Part shown: in pieces, positions 17,834-31,543 of the stretch
Position numbering within the stretch: position 1 is the first letter of the stretch
Layout: every line of letters starts with the position of its first letter
Assembly: GCA_017577365.1 (NCBI GenBank)
Contig: PKRJ01000009.1
Coordinates: forward strand, 16,329-80,328
Direction of reading: 5' to 3'
DNA: 64,000 nt
DNA from: Gammaproteobacteria bacterium
Lineage (GTDB): Bacteria > Pseudomonadota > Gammaproteobacteria > Steroidobacterales > Rariloculaceae
Notes under the pieces: generated by a model
The model's input: the letters and a program-made list of their open reading frames with translations, nothing else
Told to the model about the DNA's origin: nothing
The model's database searches: none
Made by a program: the position numbers and the translations under genes

Positions 17834-19990
17834 CTACCAGCTCACGTCGATACCGACCTGGAATGTCCTGCCGGGGCCGAAGAGCCGTTCGCCGATCGGC
17901 ACATCCGAGTTCGTGGCCCGGTTGATCCCGCCGAGGTGGTCGCGGTAGCGCTTGTCGAGGAGGTTCGACACGCGCGCATGAAGCGCGAGCCCTTCGCGGA
18001 ATCGCCACGTCGCCGCGGCGTTCAGGACGCCGTAACCCGGCGTCGGCCCCTCGTCGTTGTAGGCCGAGGTTCGGGTCTGCGCCGCGTAGAGCACACTTTC
18101 GACCGTTGCCGACCAACGCTCGGCGTCATGCGTCAGCGCGAGTCGGGCATTCGGCGGCGCGATTCGGTAGAGGTGATCATCGACGTCCGTTCGGCGTCCG
18201 CGGACGACGCCGAGCACGCCCTCGAGCGTCAACGTGTCCGTCAAGTAAACACCCCACGCGGCGTCGAGCCCATAAAGCTTCGCGTCGGTATTCGCGAACT
18301 CGAGCGCGGAGCGGCCGGTCATCATGGTGGCGACCGCGTTCGCGACCGGATCCTGAGACGGCACTCCTTGGATATAGCCGTCGATGTGCTTGTAGAAAAC
18401 TTGCGGAGCGATCCACGCTCGGCCGAAATGCCAGCTCGCGCCGAGATTGATCTCGCGGGAAACTTCGGAGTCGAGCGCGGGATTGCCGATATAGCTCCGC
18501 CCGTCGGCGAGGCCGCCCGTCGACTCGAGCGGCAGCCACAGGAAAAGCTCCTGGTACGACGGCACGCGCGTCTTGCGGCCGAGCTCGACATAGATGCTGC
18601 GCATCTCGCCGAACGGATAGCCGATCTTCACGACCGCATCGACGTTCGTCCACGTGCGCGTGTCGTCGTTTGCATTGAAGCGTTCGGCGAGGAGCGCGGC
18701 ATTCTCGGCCATCATCTGAGCCATCGGATTCATCGCCGGCATCGTCGCCGAGGCATCGCCGGAGCCGGTGCGCGCGCGGTTGACCCGGGCACCGGCTTCG
18801 AGATCGAGCCGCGCGAGCGTGCGGTTCCACTGCCCGTAGACGCCGAAGATGTCGCGCGTCGCCTTGTTGAAATTCACGATGCGGAATGCGGGAACGTTCG
18901 GATTCGAGATGACGGCCGAGTGCTCGGCGGTGCGGCCGTCGGTGCCGATGCGCCACTCGCCGTTTCCGAGCCGCCAGCGAGCGCCGACGCGATAGTTGGA
19001 GCCGCGGCCTTCGGCGAACGTCGATCGGTACTGCGCGAGCGTCGCGGGCGGCGCGCGCAGCGAGAAATTGTCCATGACGTGCTCGACGTCGGAATGCCCG
19101 ACCGCCGCTTCGATGACGGCGTGCCCGAGGTCGACGGCGACGTCGAGCCCGAGGAGGCTGGTCTCGATCCAGCCGATATCCATCGGCAGCGAGGGCGTTC
19201 CCGTGTCGCGGGTCTCTAGATATCCGCCGTGAATGCGCACGTCGAGCCGATCGACACGATAGGCATAGCTCAAGTCGTAGCGATCGCGCTCGAGTCGAGT
19301 CGGAACGAGGGTTCCGCCGGGAAATTCGACATCGTTCGCGCGGTCGCGCTCGGCGAGCAGCGCGACCTTGTGCGTCTCGTTCGCCCCGACCAGCCGCGCC
19401 GCGATGCTGCCCAGGCTCCCGTTATCGGCGTATCGTGCGAGCACGCGGCCCGACGGTTCGAACACATCGCTCTCGCCGTGCTTGCCGCGGTCGTAATCGG
19501 CGCCGATATGACCGCCGATCGATTCGATCGCGCTCGAGACGCTCGCGATGCCGCGCTCGAGGTGCAAATGCTCGAGCAGCAACGGCGACGCGTAAGAGAG
19601 CGGCGCATCCATCGAGTTCGGTCCGCCGGTCACCAAAGGCAGACCGTCGAGAGTGATCGCGACACGATCACCGTAAAGCCCTCGATACTGCGCGATCCCG
19701 CTGAGCGGGCCGTTCGCGTTCAGAGTCGCACCGGGCAGCTCGCGGAGCAGCTCGGCGGTATCGACGGCGTCGGCTGCACCAGGCGAGACCGTGTCGACGA
19801 TCGGATAGACACGCGCGCCGGTCACGACGACGTGCTCGACGGCTCGCGCGGCGTCGTCCGCCAATGCGCGCGATGGCAACGCAACGGCGACCGTCGCCGC
19901 GGCGGAGACGAGAACGGTGAGCCGCGCGGCGATAGTCGTCCGGCGGCGAGTTTCAGCCGCGGCACATGCGCGGCGGACTTTCGAGAACAT
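17834..19990 (-). CDS. TonB-dependent receptor, Met-rich, probably copper (OprC-like)
   Basis: 718 residues. A long, basic N-region precedes the signal peptide (about 1-45, ending RALA). A TonB-box region (EHVVVTGARVYP), a plug with LPGATLNANGPLSGIAQYRG, and a barrel follow. Two features suggest a metal substrate. One is a methionine-dense loop (MPAMNPMAQMMAENAA). The other is the ELFLWLPLESTGGLADGRSY segment, which resembles TonB-dependent copper receptors. OprC of Pseudomonas takes up copper partly through Met ligands. The DUF2946-like gene just upstream on the same strand (122 bp) belongs to a family often paired with metal receptors. Copper is an inference; zinc or another soft metal is possible. 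Confidence 0.75.
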   Translation of the reverse strand: MFSKVRRACAAAETRRRTTIAARLTVLVSAAATVAVALPSRALADDAARAVEHVVVTGARVYPIVDTVSPGAADAVDTAELLRELPGATLNANGPLSGIAQYRGLYGDRVAITLDGLPLVTGGPNSMDAPLSYASPLLLEHLHLERGIASVSSAIESIGGHIGADYDRGKHGESDVFEPSGRVLARYADNGSLGSIAARLVGANETHKVALLAERDRANDVEFPGGTLVPTRLERDRYDLSYAYRVDRLDVRIHGGYLETRDTGTPSLPMDIGWIETSLLGLDVAVDLGHAVIEAAVGHSDVEHVMDNFSLRAPPATLAQYRSTFAEGRGSNYRVGARWRLGNGEWRIGTDGRTAEHSAVISNPNVPAFRIVNFNKATRDIFGVYGQWNRTLARLDLEAGARVNRARTGSGDASATMPAMNPMAQMMAENAALLAERFNANDDTRTWTNVDAVVKIGYPFGEMRSIYVELGRKTRVPSYQELFLWLPLESTGGLADGRSYIGNPALDSEVSREINLGASWHFGRAWIAPQVFYKHIDGYIQGVPSQDPVANAVATMMTGRSALEFANTDAKLYGLDAAWGVYLTDTLTLEGVLGVVRGRRTDVDDHLYRIAPPNARLALTHDAERWSATVESVLYAAQTRTSAYNDEGPTPGYGVLNAAATWRFREGLALHARVSNLLDKRYRDHLGGINRATNSDVPIGERLFGPGRTFQVGIDVSW

Positions 19991-20112
19991 TCGACGCTCC
20001 TGTGCTTCAATCCTTCGATTCGGGCACGCATGACTCCCCGGCGCACGACCGCTTCTCGCCGCGTCGAATGCGGCGCGTCGCCGGCCGGCTCGGGGGAATG
20101 GCTCGGTCTAGG

Positions 20113-20658
20113 TCAGCAGGAGCGCGAGGGAGGGCCCCGCGAGCGCACGATCGCGATCGCGGATCTGCTCGGCGCCGGTTCGCGGTATGTCGGCGGCGCG
20201 TCCGTCCCTGGGGCGCCGTCGAGCGATACCGGGACGAAGGTAAGAGGCACGAAGCCGCCGACACCGCCGAGCGCGCAGCGTTCCCACGCTGCGCCTTCGG
20301 CATGATCGTGGGTCGGCGCCGAGCCGAGCGTCTCGGACGCGATCTCGAGGTGCGCGCTCGACGACCGCGATTCGTACGGCTCGTCGCCGTACGGTGCGTC
20401 CGGGGCTCCATCGAGGGTGCCGGACGTCGGCGCGGCGGCATGCGGAGCGTGCGTGTGCGGGTGTGTGTCGATGCCGTACGCGACGCGGAATTTCGGCGGC
20501 AGACCGGCAGGGCAGAGGACGAACGGGCCGCCGTCGGCGAGCGCGCCTGGCATATACCCGAGCGGGACGAGCAGCTTCGCCGTGACGACGAGCAGCGTTG
20601 CGGCACGTAGCACGCCGCGGCACGAACGCTCGAGACGTTCGAGGAACGATCGATACAC
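20113..20658 (-). CDS. DUF2946-like small exported/membrane protein
   Basis: 181 residues from a GTG (VYRSFLERLERSC) with no clear ribosome site; the longer open frame upstream overlaps the next gene and lacks coding character. One N-terminal hydrophobic stretch (LRAATLLVVTAKLLVPLGYMPG) is followed by GGPFVLCPAGLP, a His-rich linker (DTHPHTHAPHAA, PTHDHAEG) and ERCALG. This order of hydrophobic LIPxGYMP, a Cys loop, a His segment and a late Cys is the DUF2946 pattern. Such genes often precede copper-related TonB receptors, as here. The His/Cys residues suggest metal binding on the outer face of the membrane. Exact role unknown. Confidence 0.6.
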   Translation of the reverse strand: MYRSFLERLERSCRGVLRAATLLVVTAKLLVPLGYMPGALADGGPFVLCPAGLPPKFRVAYGIDTHPHTHAPHAAAPTSGTLDGAPDAPYGDEPYESRSSSAHLEIASETLGSAPTHDHAEGAAWERCALGGVGGFVPLTFVPVSLDGAPGTDAPPTYREPAPSRSAIAIVRSRGPPSRSC

Positions 20659-20729
20659 GGTGCGCGAAGTATCGCACGTCCGCGGCGCGGCGACGCCGCC
20701 GCAAGCGTTCGCAAATGTACGTATGGCGC

Positions 20730-21992
20730 TCAGAGCGAGCGCACGAGGTGCTCGACGATGTCTCGCGCGTCGTCCTCGGCGCCGTGGATGAACGTCGACT
20801 TGCGCCGGCGCAGCACCGGCAAGCCGATCGCGTACAAACGCGGCGCGTCGTTCACGACTCCCCCGTCGTGGCGAATGCGTCCCTTCGCGTCGGTGACCGG
20901 AACGTGGAGCCAGCGGTAATCGGGGCGAAAGCCCGTCGCCCAGACGATCGAGCGGACCTCGCCGCTCGCGAGGTCGAGCCGAAGGCGCGGCGACGCCGGC
21001 GCGTGCGTAGGCTCGAATCGCTCGGGCGGCGCCACGTCGAGATCGGCTTGCCCGCTCGCCCACTCGTCGAACCGGTCGAGCAGCCGGTTCATCTTGAGAT
21101 CGGCGAGCGCGAACAGGTTCTTGAGACCGCCCGAGAAGAGCGCCTCGCCGTCGCGGATGGCGGCGAGCCGCCCGACGAGCTCGACGCCGGCTCGGCTCAG
21201 GGCATTCAAGTCGAGCGTCGCTCGCTCGGGCGAGCCGACGAGCTGCGGCGACGGCAGATTGCGCGCACGCTCGAGATCGTCTATTTCATCGTAACGCTCG
21301 TCCCAGAGGCCGCAGCGCTCGAGCCACCACAAGACGTCCCGGCCGCGGTACATGCGCGGCATGCGCACGTGCTCGCCGACGGAAAGGATGACGCGCCGCC
21401 CGGATCGGCGGATCTCGTCGGCGATCTGCACGCCCGTGGCCGACGCGCCGACGACGAGCACGCCGCCCTCCGGCAGTCGGCTCGGGTTGCCGTAATCGAA
21501 CGGCGTGAAGCACTCGATCGACGAAGGCAGCGCTTCGCGAAGCGGCGGAACGGCCGGCACGTTGCACGCGCCGCTCGCGATGACCACGCTGCGCGCGCGC
21601 AGCTCGCCCGCCGGCGTCCGGAGGCGGTAGCCGTCGCCGTCGAGCGAAAGCGACGTGACCTCCGTGTGGGTGCGCACCGGCGCGTTCGATGCCTCGGCAT
21701 AACGCGTGATCAGCGCGGCGACGTCCGCGCTCGACATGTAGCCTTCGGGATCGTCGCCGTCGTAGCGGAAACCGGGCAGGCGGCACTGAAAGTTCGGCGT
21801 CAGCAGACGCAGCGATTCCCAGCGCTCACGGCGCCAGGAGTTCGCGATCTCGCCGCGCTCGAGCACGACGTGGTCGATCGAGCGCTCGCCGAGCACTCGG
21901 CTTACCGCGAGCCCCGCGTGCCCGGCGCCGATGACGACGGTCGTGAAGCGTTCGATGTCGAACCTCGCTTCCTGCTGATCGCGCCGACTTCC
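20730..21992 (-). CDS. FAD-dependent monooxygenase-like oxidoreductase with no conventional start codon before its FAD motif
   Basis: The frame is open for 420 residues, starting at the codon after the OsmC stop. The FAD-binding strand and loop (TTVVIGAGHAGLAVSR) lies near codons 18-33. NADP-type VLVVGASATGVQIADEIRRSG and a late WATGFRPDYRWL follow, as in flavin-binding monooxygenases of the YhhQ/CzcO or trimethylamine-type group. No ATG, GTG or TTG occurs between the OsmC stop and the glycine motif. The first such codon (GTG at 21896) comes after it and would destroy the Rossmann fold. An AUC or ACG start near 21956-21944 behind AGGAAGCGAGG, read-through of the TGA, or a sequence error are the options. 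The 5' boundary given is that of the open frame, not a proven start. Confidence 0.75.
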   Translation of the reverse strand, partial: GSRRDQQEARFDIERFTTVVIGAGHAGLAVSRVLGERSIDHVVLERGEIANSWRRERWESLRLLTPNFQCRLPGFRYDGDDPEGYMSSADVAALITRYAEASNAPVRTHTEVTSLSLDGDGYRLRTPAGELRARSVVIASGACNVPAVPPLREALPSSIECFTPFDYGNPSRLPEGGVLVVGASATGVQIADEIRRSGRRVILSVGEHVRMPRMYRGRDVLWWLERCGLWDERYDEIDDLERARNLPSPQLVGSPERATLDLNALSRAGVELVGRLAAIRDGEALFSGGLKNLFALADLKMNRLLDRFDEWASGQADLDVAPPERFEPTHAPASPRLRLDLASGEVRSIVWATGFRPDYRWLHVPVTDAKGRIRHDGGVVNDAPRLYAIGLPVLRRRKSTFIHGAEDDARDIVEHLVRSL

Positions 21993-22559
21993 TCAGACCT
22001 TGAAGGCCTGGACGGTGACGTTCGTCGGGTTCGTCACGATGTCGAACACCGCCGAGCGCTTCTGCGATTGCGCGACGAGCGCCTCGATCTCCTGCTGAGA
22101 CGCGTCGGCGTCGATATTGAACGTCACCGTGATGTCTTCGTAGCCGTTGCGCACGTCGGTGTCGACGCCGAGGATGCCGCGAATATCCATCGTGCCCTCG
22201 AGCTTCGCCTCGACGGAACGCAGCTGGATGCCGCGGTTCTGCGCGACCGCCGCGACGCCTGCCGTCAGGCAGCTCGCGAGCCCGGCGAGCACGAGCTCGA
22301 CCGGCGTCGCGCCGTTATCCTCGGATGCGAAAACTTCCGGATGATCGGCTTCGAAAGTGAATTCCGTCTTGTGCTTTTGCTCCTGGCCGAGGCCGTGGAA
22401 GCCGTTCACGCTCGTGCGGCTATGCGTGCCGTTCAACCATTTGCACGTGGCACGCCAAGTGAATCTGGCCGCCTCGGGCGCCTGCTTGAGCGCCTCGCGG
22501 GCGTCGAGAAGTGCCTGCACGTTGACACCGTTGTCGACGCTGATCGTCGTAGCAGCCAT
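21993..22559 (-). CDS. OsmC-family peroxidase-like protein
   Basis: 188 residues with a good GGAGAT ribosome site. An N-terminal helical stretch (GVNVQALLDAREALKQAPEA) precedes the OsmC core. That core has HGLGQEQKHKTEFTFEADHP, the helix with Cys97 (LAGLASCLTAGVAAVAQNRG) and a C-terminal DIVTNPTNVTVQ. This arrangement is that of the longer OsmC subgroup lacking a clearly placed first cysteine (only Cys39 lies upstream), so thiol peroxidase activity is uncertain. It is cytosolic. It is immediately followed in the same frame by the FAD monooxygenase, which implies co-translation or a broken fusion. A possible shared role is oxidative or thiol chemistry. Confidence 0.85.
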   Translation of the reverse strand: MAATTISVDNGVNVQALLDAREALKQAPEAARFTWRATCKWLNGTHSRTSVNGFHGLGQEQKHKTEFTFEADHPEVFASEDNGATPVELVLAGLASCLTAGVAAVAQNRGIQLRSVEAKLEGTMDIRGILGVDTDVRNGYEDITVTFNIDADASQQEIEALVAQSQKRSAVFDIVTNPTNVTVQAFKV

Positions 22560-22633
22560 ATCGATATCTCCAAAATTTGGGTTGAGGGGCTTTCGTCGAG
22601 CGAATGGCGATCATAGCGCCGCTTGAGCGCGGG

Positions 22634-22662
22634 TCAAAGATAATCCGAGAAGCGTGTATAAT
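22634..22662 (+). promoter_or_regulatory. Putative promoter of the metY-CoA-binding protein unit
   Basis: A perfect TATAAT at 22657-22662 with a weak -35 (TCAAAG, 22634-22639) at 17 bp spacing, about 78 bp before the start of the PLP enzyme. The -10 is unusually AT-rich for this region. Confidence 0.5.
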
Positions 22663-22678
22663 CTCGATGTCTACCGCA

Positions 22679-22706
22679 GTGCCGCGCAGTCACGCGCCGG
22701 CGGCAC
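22679..22706 (+). other. 5' leader stem-loop upstream of the PLP enzyme
   Basis: GTGCCGC and GCGGCAC form a 7 bp stem with a 14-base loop in the predicted leader between the TATAAT and the start codon. I could not match it to a SAM, SAH or other known riboswitch. It may affect translation or be incidental in GC-rich DNA. Confidence 0.25.
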
Positions 22707-22739
22707 GGCAGTCGTCTGTTCCCCCTCCTCTGTCGGACG

Positions 22740-24062
22740 ATGACGATGGAAGAAACGCGCCGTTTCGGCTTCGACACGCGTCAGGTCCATGCGGGCCAAC
22801 GTCCCGATCCGAATACCGGCGCACGCGCGGTGCCGATCTATCAGACGACGAGCTATGTCTTCGAAGATCCCGAGTCGGCCGCGGCTTATTTCAATCTCCA
22901 GGAATACGGCAACGTCTACTCGCGGATCATGAATCCCACGGTCGCCGTGCTCGAGGAGCGCGTCGCGAGCCTCGAGGGCGGCTGCGGCGCGGTCGCGTTC
23001 GCGAGCGGACTCGCAGCGCAGACGGCGGCGCTCTTCACGCTGCTGTCGCCGGGCGATCACGTCGTGTCTTCGGCCGCGCTCTACGGCGGCACGGTGAATC
23101 AACTCAAGCACCTGCTCGGCAAGATGTGCGTCGAGCTCACGTGGGTCGATCCCGACGATCTGGATGCGTGGCGATCGGCCGTTCGCGACAACACGAAGGC
23201 GTTCTTCGGCGAGACGATCGGCAATCCAGGCGGAAACGTCCTCGACATCGAAGTGCTCGCGAAGATCGCGCACGACCACGGGTTTCCGCTGATCGTCGAC
23301 AATACGTTCGCGTCGCCGTATCTGTGCCGGCCAATCGAGTGGGGCGCGGATATCGTCGTGCATTCAGCGACCAAGTTCATCGGCGGTCACGGCACGACGA
23401 TCGGCGGCGTCGTCGTCGATTCCGGAACGTTCGACTGGTCGAACGGGCGTTTCCCCGTCGTCGCGGATCCGTCTCCGGGATATCACGGTCTCAAGTTCCA
23501 CGAGACCTTTGGAATGTATGGATATCTGATGAAGCTGCGCGCCGAGACGCTGCGCGATCTCGGCGCGGCGATGAGCCCGTTCAGCGCGTTCCTCCTGCTG
23601 CAAGGCCTCGAGACGCTGTCGCTCAGGATGGCGCGTCACGTGGAGAACGCGCTCGCGATCGCCGAGTATCTCGAGAAGCATCCGCTCGCATCGAACGTGA
23701 CGTATCCGGGGCTCGAGTCGAGCCGCTATCGGCGGCTCGTCGACAAGTACCTGCCGCTCGGCGCGGGCGCGGTGTTCTCGTTCGATATCGAAGGCGGACG
23801 CAAGGCGGGCGAGGAGTTCATCAGAGGGCTCACGCTATGGTCGCATCTCGCGAACGTCGGCGACGCGAAAAGCCTCGTGATCCATCCGGCGAGCACGACG
23901 CATAGGCAGCTCGAGGAGGACGAGCTCGACGCGGCGGGCGTGCGGCCGGGAACGGTGCGGCTCTCGGTCGGCATCGAGGACGTCGACGACCTGATCTGGG
24001 ATCTCGAGCAGGGTTTCGATCGAGTGCGTGCGCTCAAGGTCACCGAGGAGAGCCGACGATGA
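22740..24062 (+). CDS. metY: O-acetylhomoserine sulfhydrylase (Cys/Met-metabolism PLP enzyme)
   Basis: 440 residues. It belongs to the cystathionine-gamma-synthase family of PLP enzymes. The size, the N-terminal GFDTRQVHAGQRPDPNTGAR and VYSRIMNPTVAVLEERVASL are typical of O-acetyl-homoserine aminocarboxypropyltransferase, which makes homocysteine from O-acetylhomoserine and sulfide. PLP-binding Lys212 sits in HSATKFIGGHGT, and the phosphate site is in ASGLAAQTAAL. The C-terminal GVRPGTVRLSVGIEDVDDLI closes the fold. Starts at 22740 or 22746 (ATG-ACG-ATG) are equivalent. It overlaps the next gene by ATGA, so the two are translationally coupled. Cystathionine synthase or lyase is less likely, given the length. 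Confidence 0.88.
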   Translation: MTMEETRRFGFDTRQVHAGQRPDPNTGARAVPIYQTTSYVFEDPESAAAYFNLQEYGNVYSRIMNPTVAVLEERVASLEGGCGAVAFASGLAAQTAALFTLLSPGDHVVSSAALYGGTVNQLKHLLGKMCVELTWVDPDDLDAWRSAVRDNTKAFFGETIGNPGGNVLDIEVLAKIAHDHGFPLIVDNTFASPYLCRPIEWGADIVVHSATKFIGGHGTTIGGVVVDSGTFDWSNGRFPVVADPSPGYHGLKFHETFGMYGYLMKLRAETLRDLGAAMSPFSAFLLLQGLETLSLRMARHVENALAIAEYLEKHPLASNVTYPGLESSRYRRLVDKYLPLGAGAVFSFDIEGGRKAGEEFIRGLTLWSHLANVGDAKSLVIHPASTTHRQLEEDELDAAGVRPGTVRLSVGIEDVDDLIWDLEQGFDRVRALKVTEESRR

Positions 24063-24553
24063 ATGACGCTGCGTTCGACGTGACGCGCTTTCAAGATCCG
24101 AAGACGATACAGCGCATCCTGCTCGGCGCGCGGACGATCGCGATCGTCGGGCTGTCGAGCAATCCGTTGCGCGCAAGTCATTTCGTGGGCTATTACCTGA
24201 AGCGCCACGGCTACCGCGTCATTCCCGTGAATCCGCGCGAGACGGAAGTGCTCGGCGAGAAGAGCTACCCGTCGCTCCTCGACGTTCACGAGCCGGTCGA
24301 TATCGTCGACGTGTTCCGTGCGCCGAGCGCGTTGCCCGGGATCGCCAAAGAAGCGGTCGAGATCGGCGCGAAGGCGCTCTGGTGTCAGTTCGGCGTGATC
24401 AACGAGGAGGGCGCGCGGATCGCCGCCGAGGGCGGTCTCGACGTCGTGATGGACCGCTGCATCAAGGTCGAGCACGCGCGCTATATCGGGCGGATGGGCT
24501 GGCTCGGATTCAACACCGAGCGGATCACGTCGGTTCGAGGCGGACTGCAGTAG
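24059..24553 (+). CDS. CoA-binding (YccU-type Rossmann) protein
   Basis: 164 residues, overlapping the metY stop by four bases (ATGA). A single Rossmann-like CoA_binding_2 domain is present: TIAIVGLSSNPLRASHFVGY, HGYRVIPVNPRETEVLGEKS, VDIVDVFRAPSALP and WCQFGVINEEGA, ending with MDRCIKVEH. This matches the small proteins related to the CoA-binding domain of succinyl-CoA synthetase alpha, which often follow O-acetylhomoserine sulfhydrylase genes. It is cytosolic. The biochemical role is unproven, but tight coupling to metY suggests a part in sulfur-amino-acid or acyl-CoA balance. Confidence 0.85.
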   Translation: MNDAAFDVTRFQDPKTIQRILLGARTIAIVGLSSNPLRASHFVGYYLKRHGYRVIPVNPRETEVLGEKSYPSLLDVHEPVDIVDVFRAPSALPGIAKEAVEIGAKALWCQFGVINEEGARIAAEGGLDVVMDRCIKVEHARYIGRMGWLGFNTERITSVRGGLQ

Positions 24554-24579
24554 CCGCGGGCGGTCCTGCCCCGGTGCAC

Positions 24580-24599
24580 GGCGCCGCCGACTCGGCGCC
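24580..24599 (+). terminator. GC-rich stem-loop after the CoA-binding protein gene
   Basis: GGCGCCG and CGGCGCC form a 7 bp stem with a 6-base loop, 26 bp after the stop codon and before uvrA. No U-tract follows, so termination is only possible, not shown. Confidence 0.3.
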
Positions 24600-24646
24600 A
24601 CGCGCCGCTTGCGGGTAAGATAACTCGCCCCTCGGATCGATTCCCT

Positions 24647-30349
<5,703 letters not shown>

Positions 30350-30394
30350 GCCTTCCTTCCTCCGGCGAATGCGGGGAGCCGTGAGGTCGGACGC

Positions 30395-31423
30395 TCAGCC
30401 GACTTTGCCGGATGCCAACGCGCGCCAAGGCTCGGACGCGAAGAGATCGAGGCCGAGCCTTTTCGAGAGCCATGCCGTCGTCAGGCCCCCCTTCACGCTG
30501 TTTCCCGCGGGGTCGAGCAGCGGCGCGAACGTGCCGAGACCGCACTTGCCGGGCGAGACGGTGACGATGCCGCCGCCGATGCCGCTCTTGCCCGGCAGCC
30601 CGACGTCGTACAGCCAGTCGCCCGAGGTCTCGTAGAGCCCGGCGGTGGTCATTACCGCGAGGACGTAGCGGCAAACGACGGCGTCGACGACTTGCTCGCA
30701 CGTGAGCGGATTCACGCCGCCGTCCGCGAGCGTCGCGCCCATGACCGCAAGATCGCGAGCGGTGACCTTGAGCGACGATTGCTTCGTATAGAGATCGAGC
30801 GACTCGACCGGATCGAAGTAGAGGCGATCCCGGCTCGCGAGCAGCTCCGCGATCGCGCGGTTCGCACGATTCGTCGCCGAAGCGCAAGCATAGACGTCCT
30901 CGTCGAGCTCGAGCTCCCTGCCCGCGAAGCGGGACAGGCCGTCCCGAATGGCCCGCCATTTCGCATCCGCCGTCGCGCCCGCGACGAGGCTCGTCGTCGC
31001 GATCTCGCCGGCGTTGACCATCGGATTCGTGCGCCCGTCCACGCTTCCCTCGATAGCGGTGAGGGAGTTGAATGGAAACCCGGTGGCGTTGACGCCTATG
31101 CAATCGCGGGCCTTGGCCGGGCCCGCCGTCGCGCAGACGAGCGCGAAGAGGAAGGGTTTCGCGACGCTCATGATCGCGAACTCGATTTCCGCGTCGCCGG
31201 CCACATGGATGTCGCCGCCGACGTCCGCAACGCAGAGCCCGAAGCGTTCCGGCGGGACCGCGAGAAGCGTCGGATACACGTCCGAGAGCCGGCCATCCAG
31301 GTTCATCCGGTAGCGCTCGTATGCCTCGGTCACGGCCTCGTGGACGGCCGGGGGAGGGGGGAGCACGCCCGTGGAGACGTACGTCCCGTCATCGGGCGGC
31401 TGCTGTGCGGTGCGCGAGCTCAT
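30395..31423 (-). CDS. glsA: Glutaminase A
   Basis: 342 residues from ATG 31423; a GTG 18 bp upstream is an alternative. It converts glutamine to glutamate and ammonia in the cytosol. It has the serine beta-lactamase-like fold of bacterial and kidney glutaminases. Visible motifs are Ser86-x-x-Lys89 (MSVAKPF), GFPFNSL, NPMVNAGEIATT, TKQSSLKVTARDLAVMG and LPGKSGIGGGI, all typical of GlsA. The length is slightly above the family norm of about 310 because of N- and C-terminal tails. It is convergent with uvrA (45 bp) and divergent to the DUF481-like gene. No nitrogen regulatory element is evident here. Confidence 0.92.
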   Translation of the reverse strand: MSSRTAQQPPDDGTYVSTGVLPPPPAVHEAVTEAYERYRMNLDGRLSDVYPTLLAVPPERFGLCVADVGGDIHVAGDAEIEFAIMSVAKPFLFALVCATAGPAKARDCIGVNATGFPFNSLTAIEGSVDGRTNPMVNAGEIATTSLVAGATADAKWRAIRDGLSRFAGRELELDEDVYACASATNRANRAIAELLASRDRLYFDPVESLDLYTKQSSLKVTARDLAVMGATLADGGVNPLTCEQVVDAVVCRYVLAVMTTAGLYETSGDWLYDVGLPGKSGIGGGIVTVSPGKCGLGTFAPLLDPAGNSVKGGLTTAWLSKRLGLDLFASEPWRALASGKVG

Positions 31424-31543
31424 GCAACCGATGCATTTCACCGCGTCGCGTCCGGGCGGCGCATTGGACGAAGGTCCAGGTTACGGGATCTCGGCGCCCG
31501 AATAGCATCGAGCGAGCGGCGGTGACGATCGCACGGAGGCTCT

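Noticed and set aside
20659..21063. Longer form of the DUF2946-like protein from an upstream start
   Set aside because: The extra residues are Arg-rich and overlap the monooxygenase gene out of frame; the family-like hydrophobic start follows the GTG at 20658.
22663..22739. Possible SAM or SAH riboswitch in the metY leader
   Set aside because: Only one 7 bp stem is seen; the leader is too short and lacks any conserved core of the known classes.
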